From Roseovarius tolerans (lineage in GTDB: Bacteria; Pseudomonadota; Alphaproteobacteria; Rhodobacterales; Rhodobacteraceae), in assembly GCF_900109855.1 (NCBI RefSeq), contig NZ_FOBO01000004.1, positions 1-64,000 of the forward strand: a stretch of DNA of 64,000 bases, in the 5' to 3' direction. The notes beneath the pieces were generated by a model, which saw only the letters and a list, made by a program, of their open reading frames with translations, was not told the DNA's origin and searched no databases. Below, in pieces: positions 15,910 to 24,497 of this stretch; position 1 is the stretch's first letter; each line of letters opens with the position of its first letter. A program made the translations under genes and the position numbers.

Positions 15910-16332
15910 TTACTGCGCCGTGCGGCGCAGGCGGATCACGACGTCGACCGCGCTGATCTCGGCGCCGTCGGGGGCTGAGGGCAGGCGCGAGATTTCCAGC
16001 TCGTCGGCGGGGGCGTCGCTGAGGCGGTTTTCGTCTTCCCAGAAGAAATGCGGGTGGTCATGGGTGTTGGTGTCGAAATAGCTCTTGGAGCCATCGACCG
16101 TCACTTCCTGAATGAGCCCGGCCTCGCAGAACGCGCGCAGCGTGTTGTAGACGGTGGCCAGCGACACGCTTTCGCCCTGGGTCTGCACATCGGCAAAGAG
16201 GCTTTCGGCGGTGACGTGCCGGTGCTGGCCATCCCCCACGAGAAGACGCGCCAAGGCCACGCGCTGCCGCGTGGGCCGCAGCCCGGCCCCCGAGAGCCAA
16301 TCGGTCGCCACTGTCGTCGCTTGCGTTGTCAT
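15910..16332 (-). CDS. irr: Iron response regulator Irr (Fur family)
   Basis: DNA-binding regulator of iron and haem genes, 140 aa. The winged helix is in [17 protein letters not shown] and [14 protein letters not shown]. The dimerisation domain holds the [11 protein letters not shown] stretch, where Fur proteins have a metal-binding HxH set and which fits alphaproteobacterial Irr. Few cysteines are present: one in AFCEAG, with no CxxC zinc motif, again unlike typical Fur. In the known Irr systems the protein senses haem at the site of synthesis. Start chosen at ATG 16332; the longer frame to 16392 runs through the promoter. It is divergent from fabA, a pairing common in Rhodobacterales. Confidence 0.87.
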   Translation of the reverse strand: MTTQATTVATDWLSGAGLRPTRQRVALARLLVGDGQHRHVTAESLFADVQTQGESVSLATVYNTLRAFCEAGLIQEVTVDGSKSYFDTNTHDHPHFFWEDENRLSDAPADELEISRLPSAPDGAEISAVDVVIRLRRTAQ

Positions 16333-16358
16333 GGATCGCCTTTCCCTTCTTTGTCTGT

Positions 16359-16388
16359 AATATAGGGCCGCGCCCCCCCCGAGTTCAA
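16359..16388 (-). promoter_or_regulatory. Likely sigma-70 promoter of irr
   Basis: On the minus strand TTGAAC (16388-16383) and TATATT (16364-16359) are separated by 18 bp, about 26 bp before the irr start. The match to the housekeeping consensus is good, with a GC-rich spacer in between. The same 182-bp region must also carry the fabA promoter; TTGCAA at 16435-16440 followed by GTTAGAG about 17 bp on is a weaker candidate for it. Confidence 0.5.
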
Positions 16389-16514
16389 ACAAAATTCATC
16401 TGCCGCGAAACAAGGCCGCAACACTGCGGCAGGCTTGCAAGGGGCTTTTGCCCGGTGTTAGAGGGTTTCAGGACAAGTTCTTTTGCGAAGCAAGCAATGA
16501 AAGGGGCCGCCCGA

Positions 16515-17024
16515 ATGGCCGATTATCCAAGCAGTTTCGATCGCGACGATCTGCTGAAATGCGCCCGCGGCGAGCTTTTCGGGCCGGGCAATGCGCAATT
16601 GCCCGAACCGCCGATGCTGATGATGGACCGCATCACCGAGGTGTCGGGCGATGGCGGGGCGCATGGCAAGGGGCATATCGTGGCCGAATTCGACATCGAC
16701 CCCGATCTTTGGTTCTTCAAATGCCACTTTCCGGGCAATCCGATCATGCCCGGCTGTCTGGGCCTTGATGGTCTGTGGCAGTTGACCGGTTTCAACCTCG
16801 GCTGGCGCGGCTGGCAGGGGCGCGGCTATGCGCTCGGCGTCGGCGAAGTCAAGCTGACGGGCATGGTGCGCCCTGACAGAAAGATGCTGACCTATTACGT
16901 GGATTTCACAAAGGCGGTGCAGACCCGTCGTCTCACGATGGGGGTTGCCGATGGCCGGGTTGAGGCCGATGGTGAGGTCATCTATCAGGTCAGCGACATG
17001 AAGGTCGCCCTTTCGGAAAACTGA
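16515..17024 (+). CDS. fabA: 3-hydroxydecanoyl-ACP dehydratase/isomerase
   Basis: Dehydrates 3-hydroxydecanoyl-ACP and isomerises trans-2- to cis-3-decenoyl-ACP, the entry to unsaturated fatty acids. The 169-aa product has the hot-dog core with catalytic His in [20 protein letters not shown] (His at about residue 70, Asp at about 84). The N-terminal [15 protein letters not shown] matches FabA rather than FabZ. ATG 16515 is chosen because AAAGGGG lies 9 bp before it and [14 protein letters not shown] aligns with known N-termini; ATG 16497 is the alternative. First gene of fabA-fabB-fabI. Confidence 0.95.
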   Translation: MADYPSSFDRDDLLKCARGELFGPGNAQLPEPPMLMMDRITEVSGDGGAHGKGHIVAEFDIDPDLWFFKCHFPGNPIMPGCLGLDGLWQLTGFNLGWRGWQGRGYALGVGEVKLTGMVRPDRKMLTYYVDFTKAVQTRRLTMGVADGRVEADGEVIYQVSDMKVALSEN

Positions 17025-17050
17025 TCCGCGCTGAAACAAGGAGAGCGCCT

Positions 17051-18280
17051 ATGCGTCGTGTCGTCGTCACCGGGCTGGGGATCGTATCCAGCATCGGCAA
17101 CAACGCCGAAGAGGTCCTGACCTCTCTCAGGCAGGGAAAATCGGGCATCACCGCCAATGAGGCGATGGCCGAACACGGCTTTCGCAGCACGATCGCGGGG
17201 GCGATCGACCTCGATGTCGCCGAGCATGTCGACAAGCGCACGCTGCGCTTCATGGGGCCGGGGGCGGCCTATGCGCATATCGCCATGGGGCAGGCGATCG
17301 CCGATAGCGGGCTCGAGGAGGCCGATATCGTCAACCCGCGCACCGGTCTGGTCGCGGGCTCGGGCGGGCCGTCGACCTCGGCGATGTTGCAGGCGCATCA
17401 GACGGTTCTGAAAACCGGATCGACCAAGCGCATCGGGCCGTTCGCGGTGCCCAAGACGATGTGCTCGACGATCTCTGCCAATCTGAGCACCGCCTACCGG
17501 ATCAAGGGCATAAACTATTCGATCACCTCGGCCTGTTCGACCAGCCTGCATTGCATCGGCAATGCCGCCGAGCAGATCATGATGGGCAAGCAGGATGTGA
17601 TGTTCGCGGGTGGCGGCGAGGAGCTGGACTGGACGTTGTCTTGCCTCTTTGATGCGATGGGCGCGATGTCGTCGAAATACAACGACTCGCCGGAGCGTGC
17701 GAGTCGTGCCTTTGACGCCGATCGCGACGGGTTCGTGATCTCGGCCGGCGGCGGCATCGTGGTGCTGGAAGATCTGGAGCACGCCCGCGCCCGGGGTGCC
17801 AAGATCTATGCCGAGGTGACAGGCTACGGGGCCACCTCGGACGGGGCCGACATGGTTGCGCCCTCGGGCGAGGGCGGTGAGCGCGCGATGCGCGTGGCGC
17901 TGTCGACGCTGTCTGAGGACCGCAAGGTGAGCTATATCAACGCGCATGGCACCTCGACCCCCGTGGGCGATGTCGGCGAGGTCGAGGCGGTGCGCCGCAT
18001 CTTCGGGCACGGCACCACCCCGCCGATCAGTTCCACCAAGTCGATGACCGGTCATTCCCAGGGGGCCACCGGCGCGCAGGAGGCGATCTATTGCCTGCTG
18101 GCGCTGGAGCACGATTTCATCATTCCGTCGATCAATGTCGAGACGCTCGACCCTGCGCTTGACGCGGCCGAGATCGCGACCGACCGGGTGGATAATGCCG
18201 GGCTCGATACGGTGATGACCAATTCCTTCGGCTTCGGCGGCACCAATGGCTGCATGCTGCTGAGCAAGTATCACGGATGA
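17051..18280 (+). CDS. fabB: 3-oxoacyl-ACP synthase I
   Basis: Condenses cis-3-decenoyl-ACP with malonyl-ACP, committing the chain to unsaturated products. The 409-aa thiolase-fold protein has the active Cys in [10 protein letters not shown] (about residue 163) and the two catalytic His in [12 protein letters not shown] (about 298) and TGHSQGATG (about 333). The closing [10 protein letters not shown] glycine loop is also present. The gene begins with ATG after AAGGAG, 26 bp behind fabA, and ends 7 bp before fabI. The fabA-fabB pair is diagnostic of the anaerobic-type unsaturated fatty acid route. Confidence 0.95.
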   Translation: MRRVVVTGLGIVSSIGNNAEEVLTSLRQGKSGITANEAMAEHGFRSTIAGAIDLDVAEHVDKRTLRFMGPGAAYAHIAMGQAIADSGLEEADIVNPRTGLVAGSGGPSTSAMLQAHQTVLKTGSTKRIGPFAVPKTMCSTISANLSTAYRIKGINYSITSACSTSLHCIGNAAEQIMMGKQDVMFAGGGEELDWTLSCLFDAMGAMSSKYNDSPERASRAFDADRDGFVISAGGGIVVLEDLEHARARGAKIYAEVTGYGATSDGADMVAPSGEGGERAMRVALSTLSEDRKVSYINAHGTSTPVGDVGEVEAVRRIFGHGTTPPISSTKSMTGHSQGATGAQEAIYCLLALEHDFIIPSINVETLDPALDAAEIATDRVDNAGLDTVMTNSFGFGGTNGCMLLSKYHG

Positions 18281-18287
18281 CACGCAG

Positions 18288-19079
18288 ATGATAAATTCGA
18301 TGCAGGGCAAGCGCGGCCTGATCATGGGGGTGGCCAATGACCGCTCCATCGCGTGGGGGATTGCCCGGGAAATGCACGCGGCGGGGGCGGAACTGGCGTT
18401 TTCCTATCAGGGCGAGAATTTCGCGCGGCGCGTGGCCCCGCTGGCCGAGAGCGTCGGCTCGGATATCCTGCTGGATGTGGATGTGACCGATGACGCCTCG
18501 CTCGATGCGGCCTTTGCGGCGCTGGCCGACCGCTGGCCGACGATTGATTTCGTGGTCCATGCCATCGCCTATTCCGACAAGTCGGAACTGACCGGGCGGT
18601 TCCTCAACACCAGCCGTCAGAACTTCAAGCATTCGATGGAGATCTCGGCCTATTCCTTTATCGAGGTGGCCCGCCGGGCGCATCCGATGATGCGCGACAA
18701 TGGCGGCTGTCTGCTGACGCTGACCTATCAGGGGTCGAACAAGGTCGTGCCGAATTACAACATCATGGGCGTGGCCAAGGCCGCGCTTGAGGCGGCGACG
18801 CGCTATCTGGCCAACGATCTGGGCCCCGAGGGTATTCGCGTGAACGCGATCAGCCCCGGCCCGATGCGGACGCTGGCGGGGGCCGCGATCGGTGGCGCGC
18901 GCAAGACCTTCAAGCACACGGAAATGAATGCGCCGATGCGGGCCAATGCCACGCTGGAGGCGATCGGCGGCACGGCGGTCTACCTTGCGTCCGACGCAGG
19001 TGCCTGCACCAGCGGCGAGATCATCCATGTGGATTGCGGCTATCACGTGCTGGGCATGCCGCAGGCCGAAAACCTCTGA
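18288..19079 (+). CDS. fabI: Enoyl-ACP reductase (NADH), FabI type
   Basis: Reduces trans-2-enoyl-ACP in the last step of each elongation cycle. The 263-aa SDR-fold protein has the FabI variant nucleotide motif GVANDRSIAWGIA (about residues 14-26) and AIAYSDKSELTGRF. The active-site pair is in YNIMGVAKAALE, with Tyr and Lys seven residues apart as in FabI. ISPGPMRTLAG follows, and it ends with a typical CGYHVLGM tail. Start at ATG 18288 or 18300 (MQGKRGLIMGVAND). It closes the fabA-fabB-fabI operon. Proteins of this type are the usual targets of triclosan-like inhibitors. Confidence 0.95.
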   Translation: MINSMQGKRGLIMGVANDRSIAWGIAREMHAAGAELAFSYQGENFARRVAPLAESVGSDILLDVDVTDDASLDAAFAALADRWPTIDFVVHAIAYSDKSELTGRFLNTSRQNFKHSMEISAYSFIEVARRAHPMMRDNGGCLLTLTYQGSNKVVPNYNIMGVAKAALEAATRYLANDLGPEGIRVNAISPGPMRTLAGAAIGGARKTFKHTEMNAPMRANATLEAIGGTAVYLASDAGACTSGEIIHVDCGYHVLGMPQAENL

Positions 19080-19126
19080 TCTGGCAGCGCCATATTGCTG
19101 CCATGCTGTGATGCCAGACTTCCGGC

Positions 19127-19384
19127 ATGTTTGATCGCACCGAATATCTTACGCCACGACAGGCGCGTTGCCGACAGCGGGCGCAAAATGCGCGCGGATG
19201 GGCGCGGGTGGTCAATCTTGCGATGGTCGGCTGCTGTCTTGGAGCGATCTGGCAGGAGCCGGAGATCGCGCCGCCGGTACATGCCGGGATGACGCTGGTG
19301 GTGAATAACGTGGCGCGGCTGGTGCTCGATCCTGAAACGCAGCGCGCGGCGACCGAAAAGGGCGAGGCGGCTTCGGGCGTCTGA
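19127..19384 (+). CDS. Small hypothetical protein
   Basis: An 85-aa reading frame between fabI and the DmdA-like gene. It has a basic N-terminus (RQARCRQRAQNARGWARV), one possible membrane helix (VVNLAMVGCCLGAIW, about residues 28-42) and a hydrophilic tail (LVLDPETQRAATEKGEA). There is no convincing ribosome binding site before the ATG, and no family is recognised. It fills part of a 394-bp stretch that otherwise holds nothing I can identify, so I list it as possible rather than certain. Confidence 0.4.
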   Translation: MFDRTEYLTPRQARCRQRAQNARGWARVVNLAMVGCCLGAIWQEPEIAPPVHAGMTLVVNNVARLVLDPETQRAATEKGEAASGV

Positions 19385-19473
19385 GGGGCGGGGGTGTCCC
19401 GCTTGAAGGTCCGTGATCGGGATTCTGCCGCGCGCGTGTTGACCGCGCCCTAGGCGATCCCCACGTCATTTGC

Positions 19474-20772
19474 ATGACCTACCAGAACCGCACCCACCCG
19501 AATGTGCCCGGCGTGGATCAGTCGGATCGCACCGTGCCCGCCAATCTTCGCCAATCCGGGCCGACGCCTGTGCAGATGCTGGTCTCGACCCGGGTCAGGA
19601 AATCGCCGTTCTGGCACCTGTCGATCGAGGCCGGGGCCTGGCGCGCGACGATCTACAACCGGATGTATCATCCGCGCGGCTATGCCCGCCCCGAAGATGG
19701 CGGGGCGATGGCCGAGTATCGCGCGCTGGTCAATGGCGTGACCCTGTGGAATGTCGCGGTCGAGCGACAGATCCGCGTCAAGGGCCCCGATGCCGAGGCG
19801 TTCGTCAACACCGTGATCACCCGCGACGCCACGCGGATCAAGCCGATGCATGGCAAGTATTGCATCCTGTGCAATGACAAGGGCGGCATCCTGAACGATC
19901 CGGTCCTGCTGCGACTGGCCGAGGACGAGTTCTGGTTCTCGGTCTCGGATAGCGACCTGATGCTGTGGCTGCAGGGGGTGAACACGCCGCGCCGCTGGGA
20001 TGTGGATATCCGCGAGTTGGACGTCGCGCCGCTGCAGGTTCAGGGGCCGCTCTCGGAGGATCTTATGGCCGACCTGATCGGCGAGGCGCTGCGCGACATC
20101 CCCTATTATGGGCTGATGGAGGCGCAGATCGAGGGTTGCCCGGTGGTCATCAGTCAGACCGGGTTCAGCGGCGAGAAGGGTTATGAAATCTACGTGCGCG
20201 ATGCCTCGGAGACCGCAGAGCGCGTCTGGTATGCGCTGCGCGGCCTGGGGGCGCGTTACGGGCTGCGGGTGATCGCGCCGGGCCATCATCGCCGGATCGC
20301 TGCCGGGATCCTGTCCTGGGGGCAGGACATGGACTCAGAGACCTCACCGTTTCAGGTCAATCTCGCCTATCAGGTGCCGCGCGCGAAACCCGTCGATTAC
20401 ATCGGCAAGGCGGCGCTGGAGGCGCAGCGCGACGAGATCGAGGCGGGGCGCTATCCGTTCTCGCTCAAGCTGGTCGGGCTGAAGATGGGCGGGTTGCCGA
20501 TCACCGATTATGCGCCTGATTTCTGGCTGGTCGGGGATGCCGAAGGCGCGCGCTGCGGCTATGTCACCTCGCCGTGGTATTCGCCGGAACTGGAGCAAAA
20601 TATCGCCTTGGCCTATGTGCCGTGGGACAAGTCCGCCGTCGGCACGCAGTTGCAGGTCGAATTGCCGGAGATGTATCAGGAGACCTCGGGGCAGTCGGTT
20701 GCGGCGGTGGTGTCGGAGGTGCCGTTCGTGGCGTCAGAGCATCCGAGCGCGCGCGAGCAGGGGCGCGGGTAG
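19474..20772 (+). CDS. GcvT-family methyltransferase, DMSP demethylase (DmdA)-like
   Basis: Folate-dependent aminomethyltransferase-fold protein, 432 aa. It is closer in style to DmdA, which transfers a methyl from dimethylsulfoniopropionate to tetrahydrofolate, than to true GcvT. Shared features are TIYNRMYHPRGYA, the WNVAVERQIRVKGPDAE segment, FWFSVSDSDLMLW, a GYEIYVRDA loop, RIAAGILSWGQDMDSETSPF and the final GYVTSPWYSPELEQNIALA. The N-terminal extension of about 50 residues (VPGVDQSDRTVPANLRQ) is longer than in DmdA. No glycine cleavage genes (gcvH, gcvP) are adjacent. Assignment as genuine DmdA is uncertain, since several DmdA-like paralogues of unknown substrate occur in roseobacters. 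Confidence 0.7.
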   Translation: MTYQNRTHPNVPGVDQSDRTVPANLRQSGPTPVQMLVSTRVRKSPFWHLSIEAGAWRATIYNRMYHPRGYARPEDGGAMAEYRALVNGVTLWNVAVERQIRVKGPDAEAFVNTVITRDATRIKPMHGKYCILCNDKGGILNDPVLLRLAEDEFWFSVSDSDLMLWLQGVNTPRRWDVDIRELDVAPLQVQGPLSEDLMADLIGEALRDIPYYGLMEAQIEGCPVVISQTGFSGEKGYEIYVRDASETAERVWYALRGLGARYGLRVIAPGHHRRIAAGILSWGQDMDSETSPFQVNLAYQVPRAKPVDYIGKAALEAQRDEIEAGRYPFSLKLVGLKMGGLPITDYAPDFWLVGDAEGARCGYVTSPWYSPELEQNIALAYVPWDKSAVGTQLQVELPEMYQETSGQSVAAVVSEVPFVASEHPSAREQGRG

Positions 20773-20845
20773 GGGCTGCCGATGACAGTTTTCGGATGTT
20801 GTTAGTGGCCTTGAACTGCCGTTGACGGTTTCAGAAATGAGCCGT

Positions 20846-20899
20846 GCAGCGCCCGCCCGAGGGGGCAGTCGGGCGCTGCGCGGCGGTGCCTGCGGCACC
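20846..20899. terminator. Pair of hairpins between convergent genes
   Basis: Two GC-rich stem-loops lie between convergent stops: GCAGCGCCCG (20846-20855) pairs with CGGGCGCTGC (20870-20879), and GGTGCC/GGCACC (20885-20899) forms a tight second hairpin. Neither has a long T-run, so termination is plausible in both directions but not certain. Confidence 0.4.
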
Positions 20900-20951
20900 T
20901 TGATTCCGCGCATTGGGGCTGAACTTCAACGGCAGCAATAGGCCACCCGCG

Positions 20952-21827
20952 TCAGAACCATTGCCCCGGCTCCATCAGCCCCAGATCGAGCAATTGCCGG
21001 GAGTGCCATTCGAACGGGATTGAGTTGTGCCAGTGGAAGCCCTCGATATCGAAGGTCGAGCCGGGGTTCCGCTTGAGCGCCTTGGCGGTGCGGAATGACA
21101 CGATGGCCCCCGTCAGGTTGTTGTGCCACGGGCAGGCATAGGTGTTGTATTCCTCGTCCGAAAACGTGTGATCGTCGCGCAGGGTCAGCCCGGCCTTGGC
21201 CCGAAAAAGCGCGATCCGGTCGATCTTGCGCCGGGCGGCGGGGATATGCTCCTCGTAGCGCCAGCGCAGCCCGCCGAAGAAATCGAGCTGGCGTTCGCGC
21301 GGGTGGTTGTGATTGGCCGGGTCGTTGCGGGCGAGCGCGTAATACCCGGATTTGTCCATATGCGCCTCTTCCAGCGAGACAGCAGTGGGATGGCGCGCGA
21401 GATCGCCGGCATAGAGGTCGATGACATAGGTCAGCATCGCGTCGCGCCGTTCCTCGGTGTGGAAGGCCAGAAGCTCGCCGATGGTGCGCGTCTCGCAGAA
21501 CGGGTAAAAGAGGTATTCGGCATTGTAGCAGTAATACATCCACAGCCCCGGCGCGGCCTTGATCACCGCGTCCACCGCCCCGGTCAGGCTGTCGCCCGAG
21601 GGCAGATCATAGGCGATGCGATGGATGAGCGGGTTTTCAGTGACGTCGGGGGCGAGGGTAAAGCTGTCGGGGGCGAAGAAGAGCACCGAGTTGAACCCCG
21701 AATCGACATGGTGGCGCAGGGTGGAATCAAGCTCCACCTCATCCTCGGCAAAGACCATTGCCACCGGCCCCTTGGCGAGGGCGGTGTCGGGGGCGGCGAG
21801 AAACTCGGTCAGGGTCGGGGCGGTCAT
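20952..21827 (-). CDS. Glycosyltransferase family 2-like protein
   Basis: A 291-aa protein resembling roseobacter proteins usually annotated as family 2 glycosyltransferases. It begins TAPTLTEFLAAPDTALAKGP, with a Rossmann-like start (VAMVFAEDEVELDSTLRHHV). Conserved-looking blocks are LPSGDSLTGAVDAVI, MYYCYNAEYLFYPFCETRTI, IDLYAGDLARHPTAVSLEEA, DFFGGLRWRYEEHIP and a Trp/His-rich C-terminus (IEGFHWHNSIPFEWHSRQLL). A canonical DxD metal motif is not obvious. Start set at ATG 21827; the frame continues to 21908, but that part reads like non-coding DNA divergent from miaB. Function remains tentative. Confidence 0.65.
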   Translation of the reverse strand: MTAPTLTEFLAAPDTALAKGPVAMVFAEDEVELDSTLRHHVDSGFNSVLFFAPDSFTLAPDVTENPLIHRIAYDLPSGDSLTGAVDAVIKAAPGLWMYYCYNAEYLFYPFCETRTIGELLAFHTEERRDAMLTYVIDLYAGDLARHPTAVSLEEAHMDKSGYYALARNDPANHNHPRERQLDFFGGLRWRYEEHIPAARRKIDRIALFRAKAGLTLRDDHTFSDEEYNTYACPWHNNLTGAIVSFRTAKALKRNPGSTFDIEGFHWHNSIPFEWHSRQLLDLGLMEPGQWF

Positions 21828-21940
21828 CGGCTGCTCTGTCCTCTTGTTGGCGGCAGATTCCGTCAAACGCGCGGGCATTGCAAGTGCCCCCTGCAGTGAT
21901 GTAGTCACCCGGCTTGAACCCTCAGGCGGAGGCCCGGCGC

Positions 21941-23266
21941 ATGGCGGATGTGAAAAAGCTCTATATCAAGACCTATGGCTGTCAGATGAACGTCTATGAC
22001 AGCGAGCGCATGGCCGAGGCGATGGGCGGCGCGGGCTATGTCACCACAGAGGATGCGGCCGAGGCCGACATGATCCTGCTCAACACCTGTCATATCCGCG
22101 AAAAGGCCGCCGAGAAGGTCTATTCGGAACTGGGACGGTTCCGTGCGCTGAAGGAGGAAAAGCCCGATCTCAAGATCGGTGTGGCGGGCTGCGTGGCGCA
22201 GGCCGAGGGGCAGGAAATCATGCGCCGTCAGCCGCTGGTCGATCTGGTGGTGGGGCCGCAGAGCTATCACCGCCTGCCGCAGATGGAGGCGCGGGTGCGC
22301 GGGGGCGAAAAGGCGCTCGACACCGATTTTCCGCTCGATGACAAGTTCGACACGCTGCGGCAGCGCCCCAAGGCCAAGCGCGGCCCGACAGCGTTTCTGA
22401 CCGTGCAGGAGGGCTGTGACAAGTTCTGCGCCTTCTGCGTGGTGCCCTATACTCGTGGCGCCGAGGCGAGCCGCCCGGCGGCGCGCGTGCTGGAAGAGGC
22501 GCGTGATCTGGTCGAGCGGGGCGTGCGCGAGATCACCCTGCTGGGGCAGAACGTCAACGCCTATCATGGCGTGGGAGAGGGCGGCGACTGGTCGCTGGCG
22601 CGGCTGATTTGGGCGCTCAATGACATCGACGGGTTGGAGCGTATCCGCTTTACCACGAGCCACCCCAACGACATGGATGACGATCTGATCGCGGCGCATG
22701 GCGAGTGTGCCAAGCTGATGCCCTATCTGCATCTGCCGGTGCAGTCGGGCAGTGACCGCATCCTCAAGCGGATGAACCGCAGCCACACCGCCGAAAGCTA
22801 TCTGCGGCTGATAGAGCGTATCCGCGCGGCGCGGCCAGATATCCTGATATCGGGCGATTTCATCGTCGGGTTTCCGGAAGAGACGGAAGAGGATTTTCAG
22901 GCCACGATGGACCTGATCGAGGCGGTCAATTACGGCTACGCGTTCTCATTCAAGTATTCCACGCGCCCCGGCACCCCGGCGGCGGAACGCGCGCAGGTGG
23001 CCGAGGACGTGAAATCCGAGCGTCTGCAACGGCTTCAGGCGCTGATCACCCGGCAACAGCGCGCGGCGCAGGATGCGATGGTCGGGCGCACCGTTGGCGT
23101 GCTCTTTGAAAAACCCGGGCGCATGGCCGGACAGATGGTCGGCAAGTCGGATTACCTGCACGCGGTTCACGTGACGGATGACCGTGTGCAGCCGGGCGAT
23201 CTGGCGCAGGTGGAAATCATCGAGAGCGGGCCGAACTCTCTTTCAGGGCGAATCGTCTCGGTCTGA
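21941..23266 (+). CDS. miaB: tRNA-2-methylthio-N6-dimethylallyladenosine synthase
   Basis: Radical SAM methylthiotransferase acting on i6A37 of tRNAs that read UNN codons. The 441-aa protein has the N-terminal UPF0004 domain with three cluster Cys: [28 protein letters not shown] and [13 protein letters not shown] [11 protein letters not shown]. The radical SAM motif is [17 protein letters not shown] (CxxxCxxC, about residues 157-165), and a C-terminal TRAM domain ends at about residue 440. ATG 21941 follows GGCGGAGG at good spacing and is preferred over the upstream TTG 21914. It is separated from the divergent gene by 113 bp. Confidence 0.95.
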   Translation: MADVKKLYIKTYGCQMNVYDSERMAEAMGGAGYVTTEDAAEADMILLNTCHIREKAAEKVYSELGRFRALKEEKPDLKIGVAGCVAQAEGQEIMRRQPLVDLVVGPQSYHRLPQMEARVRGGEKALDTDFPLDDKFDTLRQRPKAKRGPTAFLTVQEGCDKFCAFCVVPYTRGAEASRPAARVLEEARDLVERGVREITLLGQNVNAYHGVGEGGDWSLARLIWALNDIDGLERIRFTTSHPNDMDDDLIAAHGECAKLMPYLHLPVQSGSDRILKRMNRSHTAESYLRLIERIRAARPDILISGDFIVGFPEETEEDFQATMDLIEAVNYGYAFSFKYSTRPGTPAAERAQVAEDVKSERLQRLQALITRQQRAAQDAMVGRTVGVLFEKPGRMAGQMVGKSDYLHAVHVTDDRVQPGDLAQVEIIESGPNSLSGRIVSV

Positions 23267-23453
23267 TACGCGCGCGCCTGCATGAAATGCGGCGGAAATG
23301 CGGCGCTGACTTGGGATTGTTTCTGCTTAGTCCACAATATCTGGTGGAATATGCTTCACTTTGACAGCTTTCTTGCTAAACTTTCATTGCATTTGAGTTG
23401 GGTGTGCCGGCGTGTCGGGTGACCCGGCATAGGGTAATATAAGGACAGTGGTC

Positions 23454-24032
23454 GTGGCGAAATTGACTTCGGAAACGCTGCACGGTCTGGTGAAAGGGTC
23501 TGCGGTCGCGGCGCTCTCTCTGGGCCTGGCGGCAGGGGCAGCATTTGCCCAGAGCGGTGATCGGATCGTGAGTGGCGAGCGATACATTCCCACCATCTGG
23601 GTCGATCCCGATGGCTGTGAGCATTGGGTGATGGATGACGGCGTCGAGGGCTACATGAGCCCGCATGTCAGCCGTCAGGGCATCCCGGTGTGCCGCGAGG
23701 CAAACCTGTGCGGCGTGGTCAACACCGATCAGCATTTTGCCACCGACAGCGCGCGCATTCACGCCTCGGCCCGCGACCGGCTGGCGCAATTCTTCCGTGA
23801 TACGCAGGCGATTTCCTATACCATCGTGGGCCATACCGACAGCCGCGCGTCGGATGAATACAACATGGACCTGTCGCTGCGTCGCGCCAATTCGGTGGCC
23901 GCGGTGGCGGCCAGCACCGGGGCGCAGATCGCGGATGTGCGCGGCTATGGCGAGCGGATGCCGAAAGCGTCGAACAATACCGCCGGTGGCATGGCGCAGA
24001 ACCGGCGTGTCGAAATTCTGTGCTGGCGCTGA
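23454..24032 (+). CDS. OmpA-family envelope protein with WVDPxGCxHW domain
   Basis: Exported 192-aa protein. A long signal peptide ends at AAGAAFAQ (about residue 33). A roughly 40-residue segment with IWVDPDGCEHWVMDDGVEGY and a second Cys at GIPVC follows. Then an OmpA-like peptidoglycan-binding domain runs from about 90 to 192 (TDQHFATDSARIHASARDRL, VGHTDSRASDEYNMDLSLRR, RGYGERMPKASNN, NRRVEILCW). The middle segment recurs in the next gene's product. GTG 23454 is chosen over GTG 23448 because AAGGA ends 8 bp before it. A TTGACA at 23361 could be the -35 element of its promoter, though the -10 box is weak. It probably tethers something to the cell wall. Confidence 0.83.
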   Translation: MAKLTSETLHGLVKGSAVAALSLGLAAGAAFAQSGDRIVSGERYIPTIWVDPDGCEHWVMDDGVEGYMSPHVSRQGIPVCREANLCGVVNTDQHFATDSARIHASARDRLAQFFRDTQAISYTIVGHTDSRASDEYNMDLSLRRANSVAAVAASTGAQIADVRGYGERMPKASNNTAGGMAQNRRVEILCWR

Positions 24033-24043
24033 GGGGACTGATG

Positions 24044-24349
24044 ATGAACACGCTTAAAATTGCACTCGCCCTTCCGGTGGTCGGCCTTCTGGCGGCCTGT
24101 GACGCGGGACCGGACAAGACCGAAGACCGCAACTTTTTCGACAAGGACCACCTGAGCACGATGCGGGCCGGTATCTGGGTCGATCCCAACGGCTGCGATC
24201 ACTGGATCATCGACGACGGCGTCGAGGGGTATCTGTCGCAGCGGCTCGACAAGTTCGGTAAGCCGGTCTGTTCCGGCTCGGCCCCGCCCACGGTGGCGAC
24301 CGGAGATTTCAAGCAGGGCTCGACCGGGACGTTCGGCGATCCGATCTGA
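24044..24349 (+). CDS. Small lipoprotein sharing the WVDPxGCxHW domain
   Basis: A 101-aa lipoprotein: signal peptide NTLKIALALPVVGLLAAC, with lipobox Cys at about residue 19. Then a linker with the acidic/basic KTEDRNFFDKDHL, and the shared segment IWVDPNGCDHWIIDDGVEGY with its second Cys at GKPVC. It is followed by a short Gly/Thr-rich tail. Starts at ATG 24044 behind GAGGGG (ATG 24041 is the alternative), 11 bp after the OmpA-like gene, so the two are one operon and likely arose by duplication of the domain. A strong terminator follows 26 bp after the stop. No named family is recognised. Confidence 0.8.
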   Translation: MNTLKIALALPVVGLLAACDAGPDKTEDRNFFDKDHLSTMRAGIWVDPNGCDHWIIDDGVEGYLSQRLDKFGKPVCSGSAPPTVATGDFKQGSTGTFGDPI

Positions 24350-24375
24350 TGTGACGCCGATCAGGGCAATATCCG

Positions 24376-24405
24376 ATGCGGGCCGGGGACGGCCCGCATT
24401 TTTTT
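24376..24405 (+). terminator. Strong intrinsic terminator
   Basis: ATGCGGGCC (24376-24384) pairs perfectly with GGCCCGCAT (24391-24399) around a GGGGAC loop and is followed by a run of seven T. It ends the two-gene envelope operon. Confidence 0.92.
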
Positions 24406-24497
24406 GTTAGACGCAGGGCAGCAGCGCATGTCGGCGCTTGCACCCCGCGTCGCATGTTGGCACTCTGAGTGCAGACCTTTTGCAGTGGGAGACATGT

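Noticed and set aside
16985..18349. 454-aa minus-strand frame opposite fabB
   Set aside because: The plus strand has an unmistakable FabB with catalytic Cys-His-His; the other frame is low-complexity.
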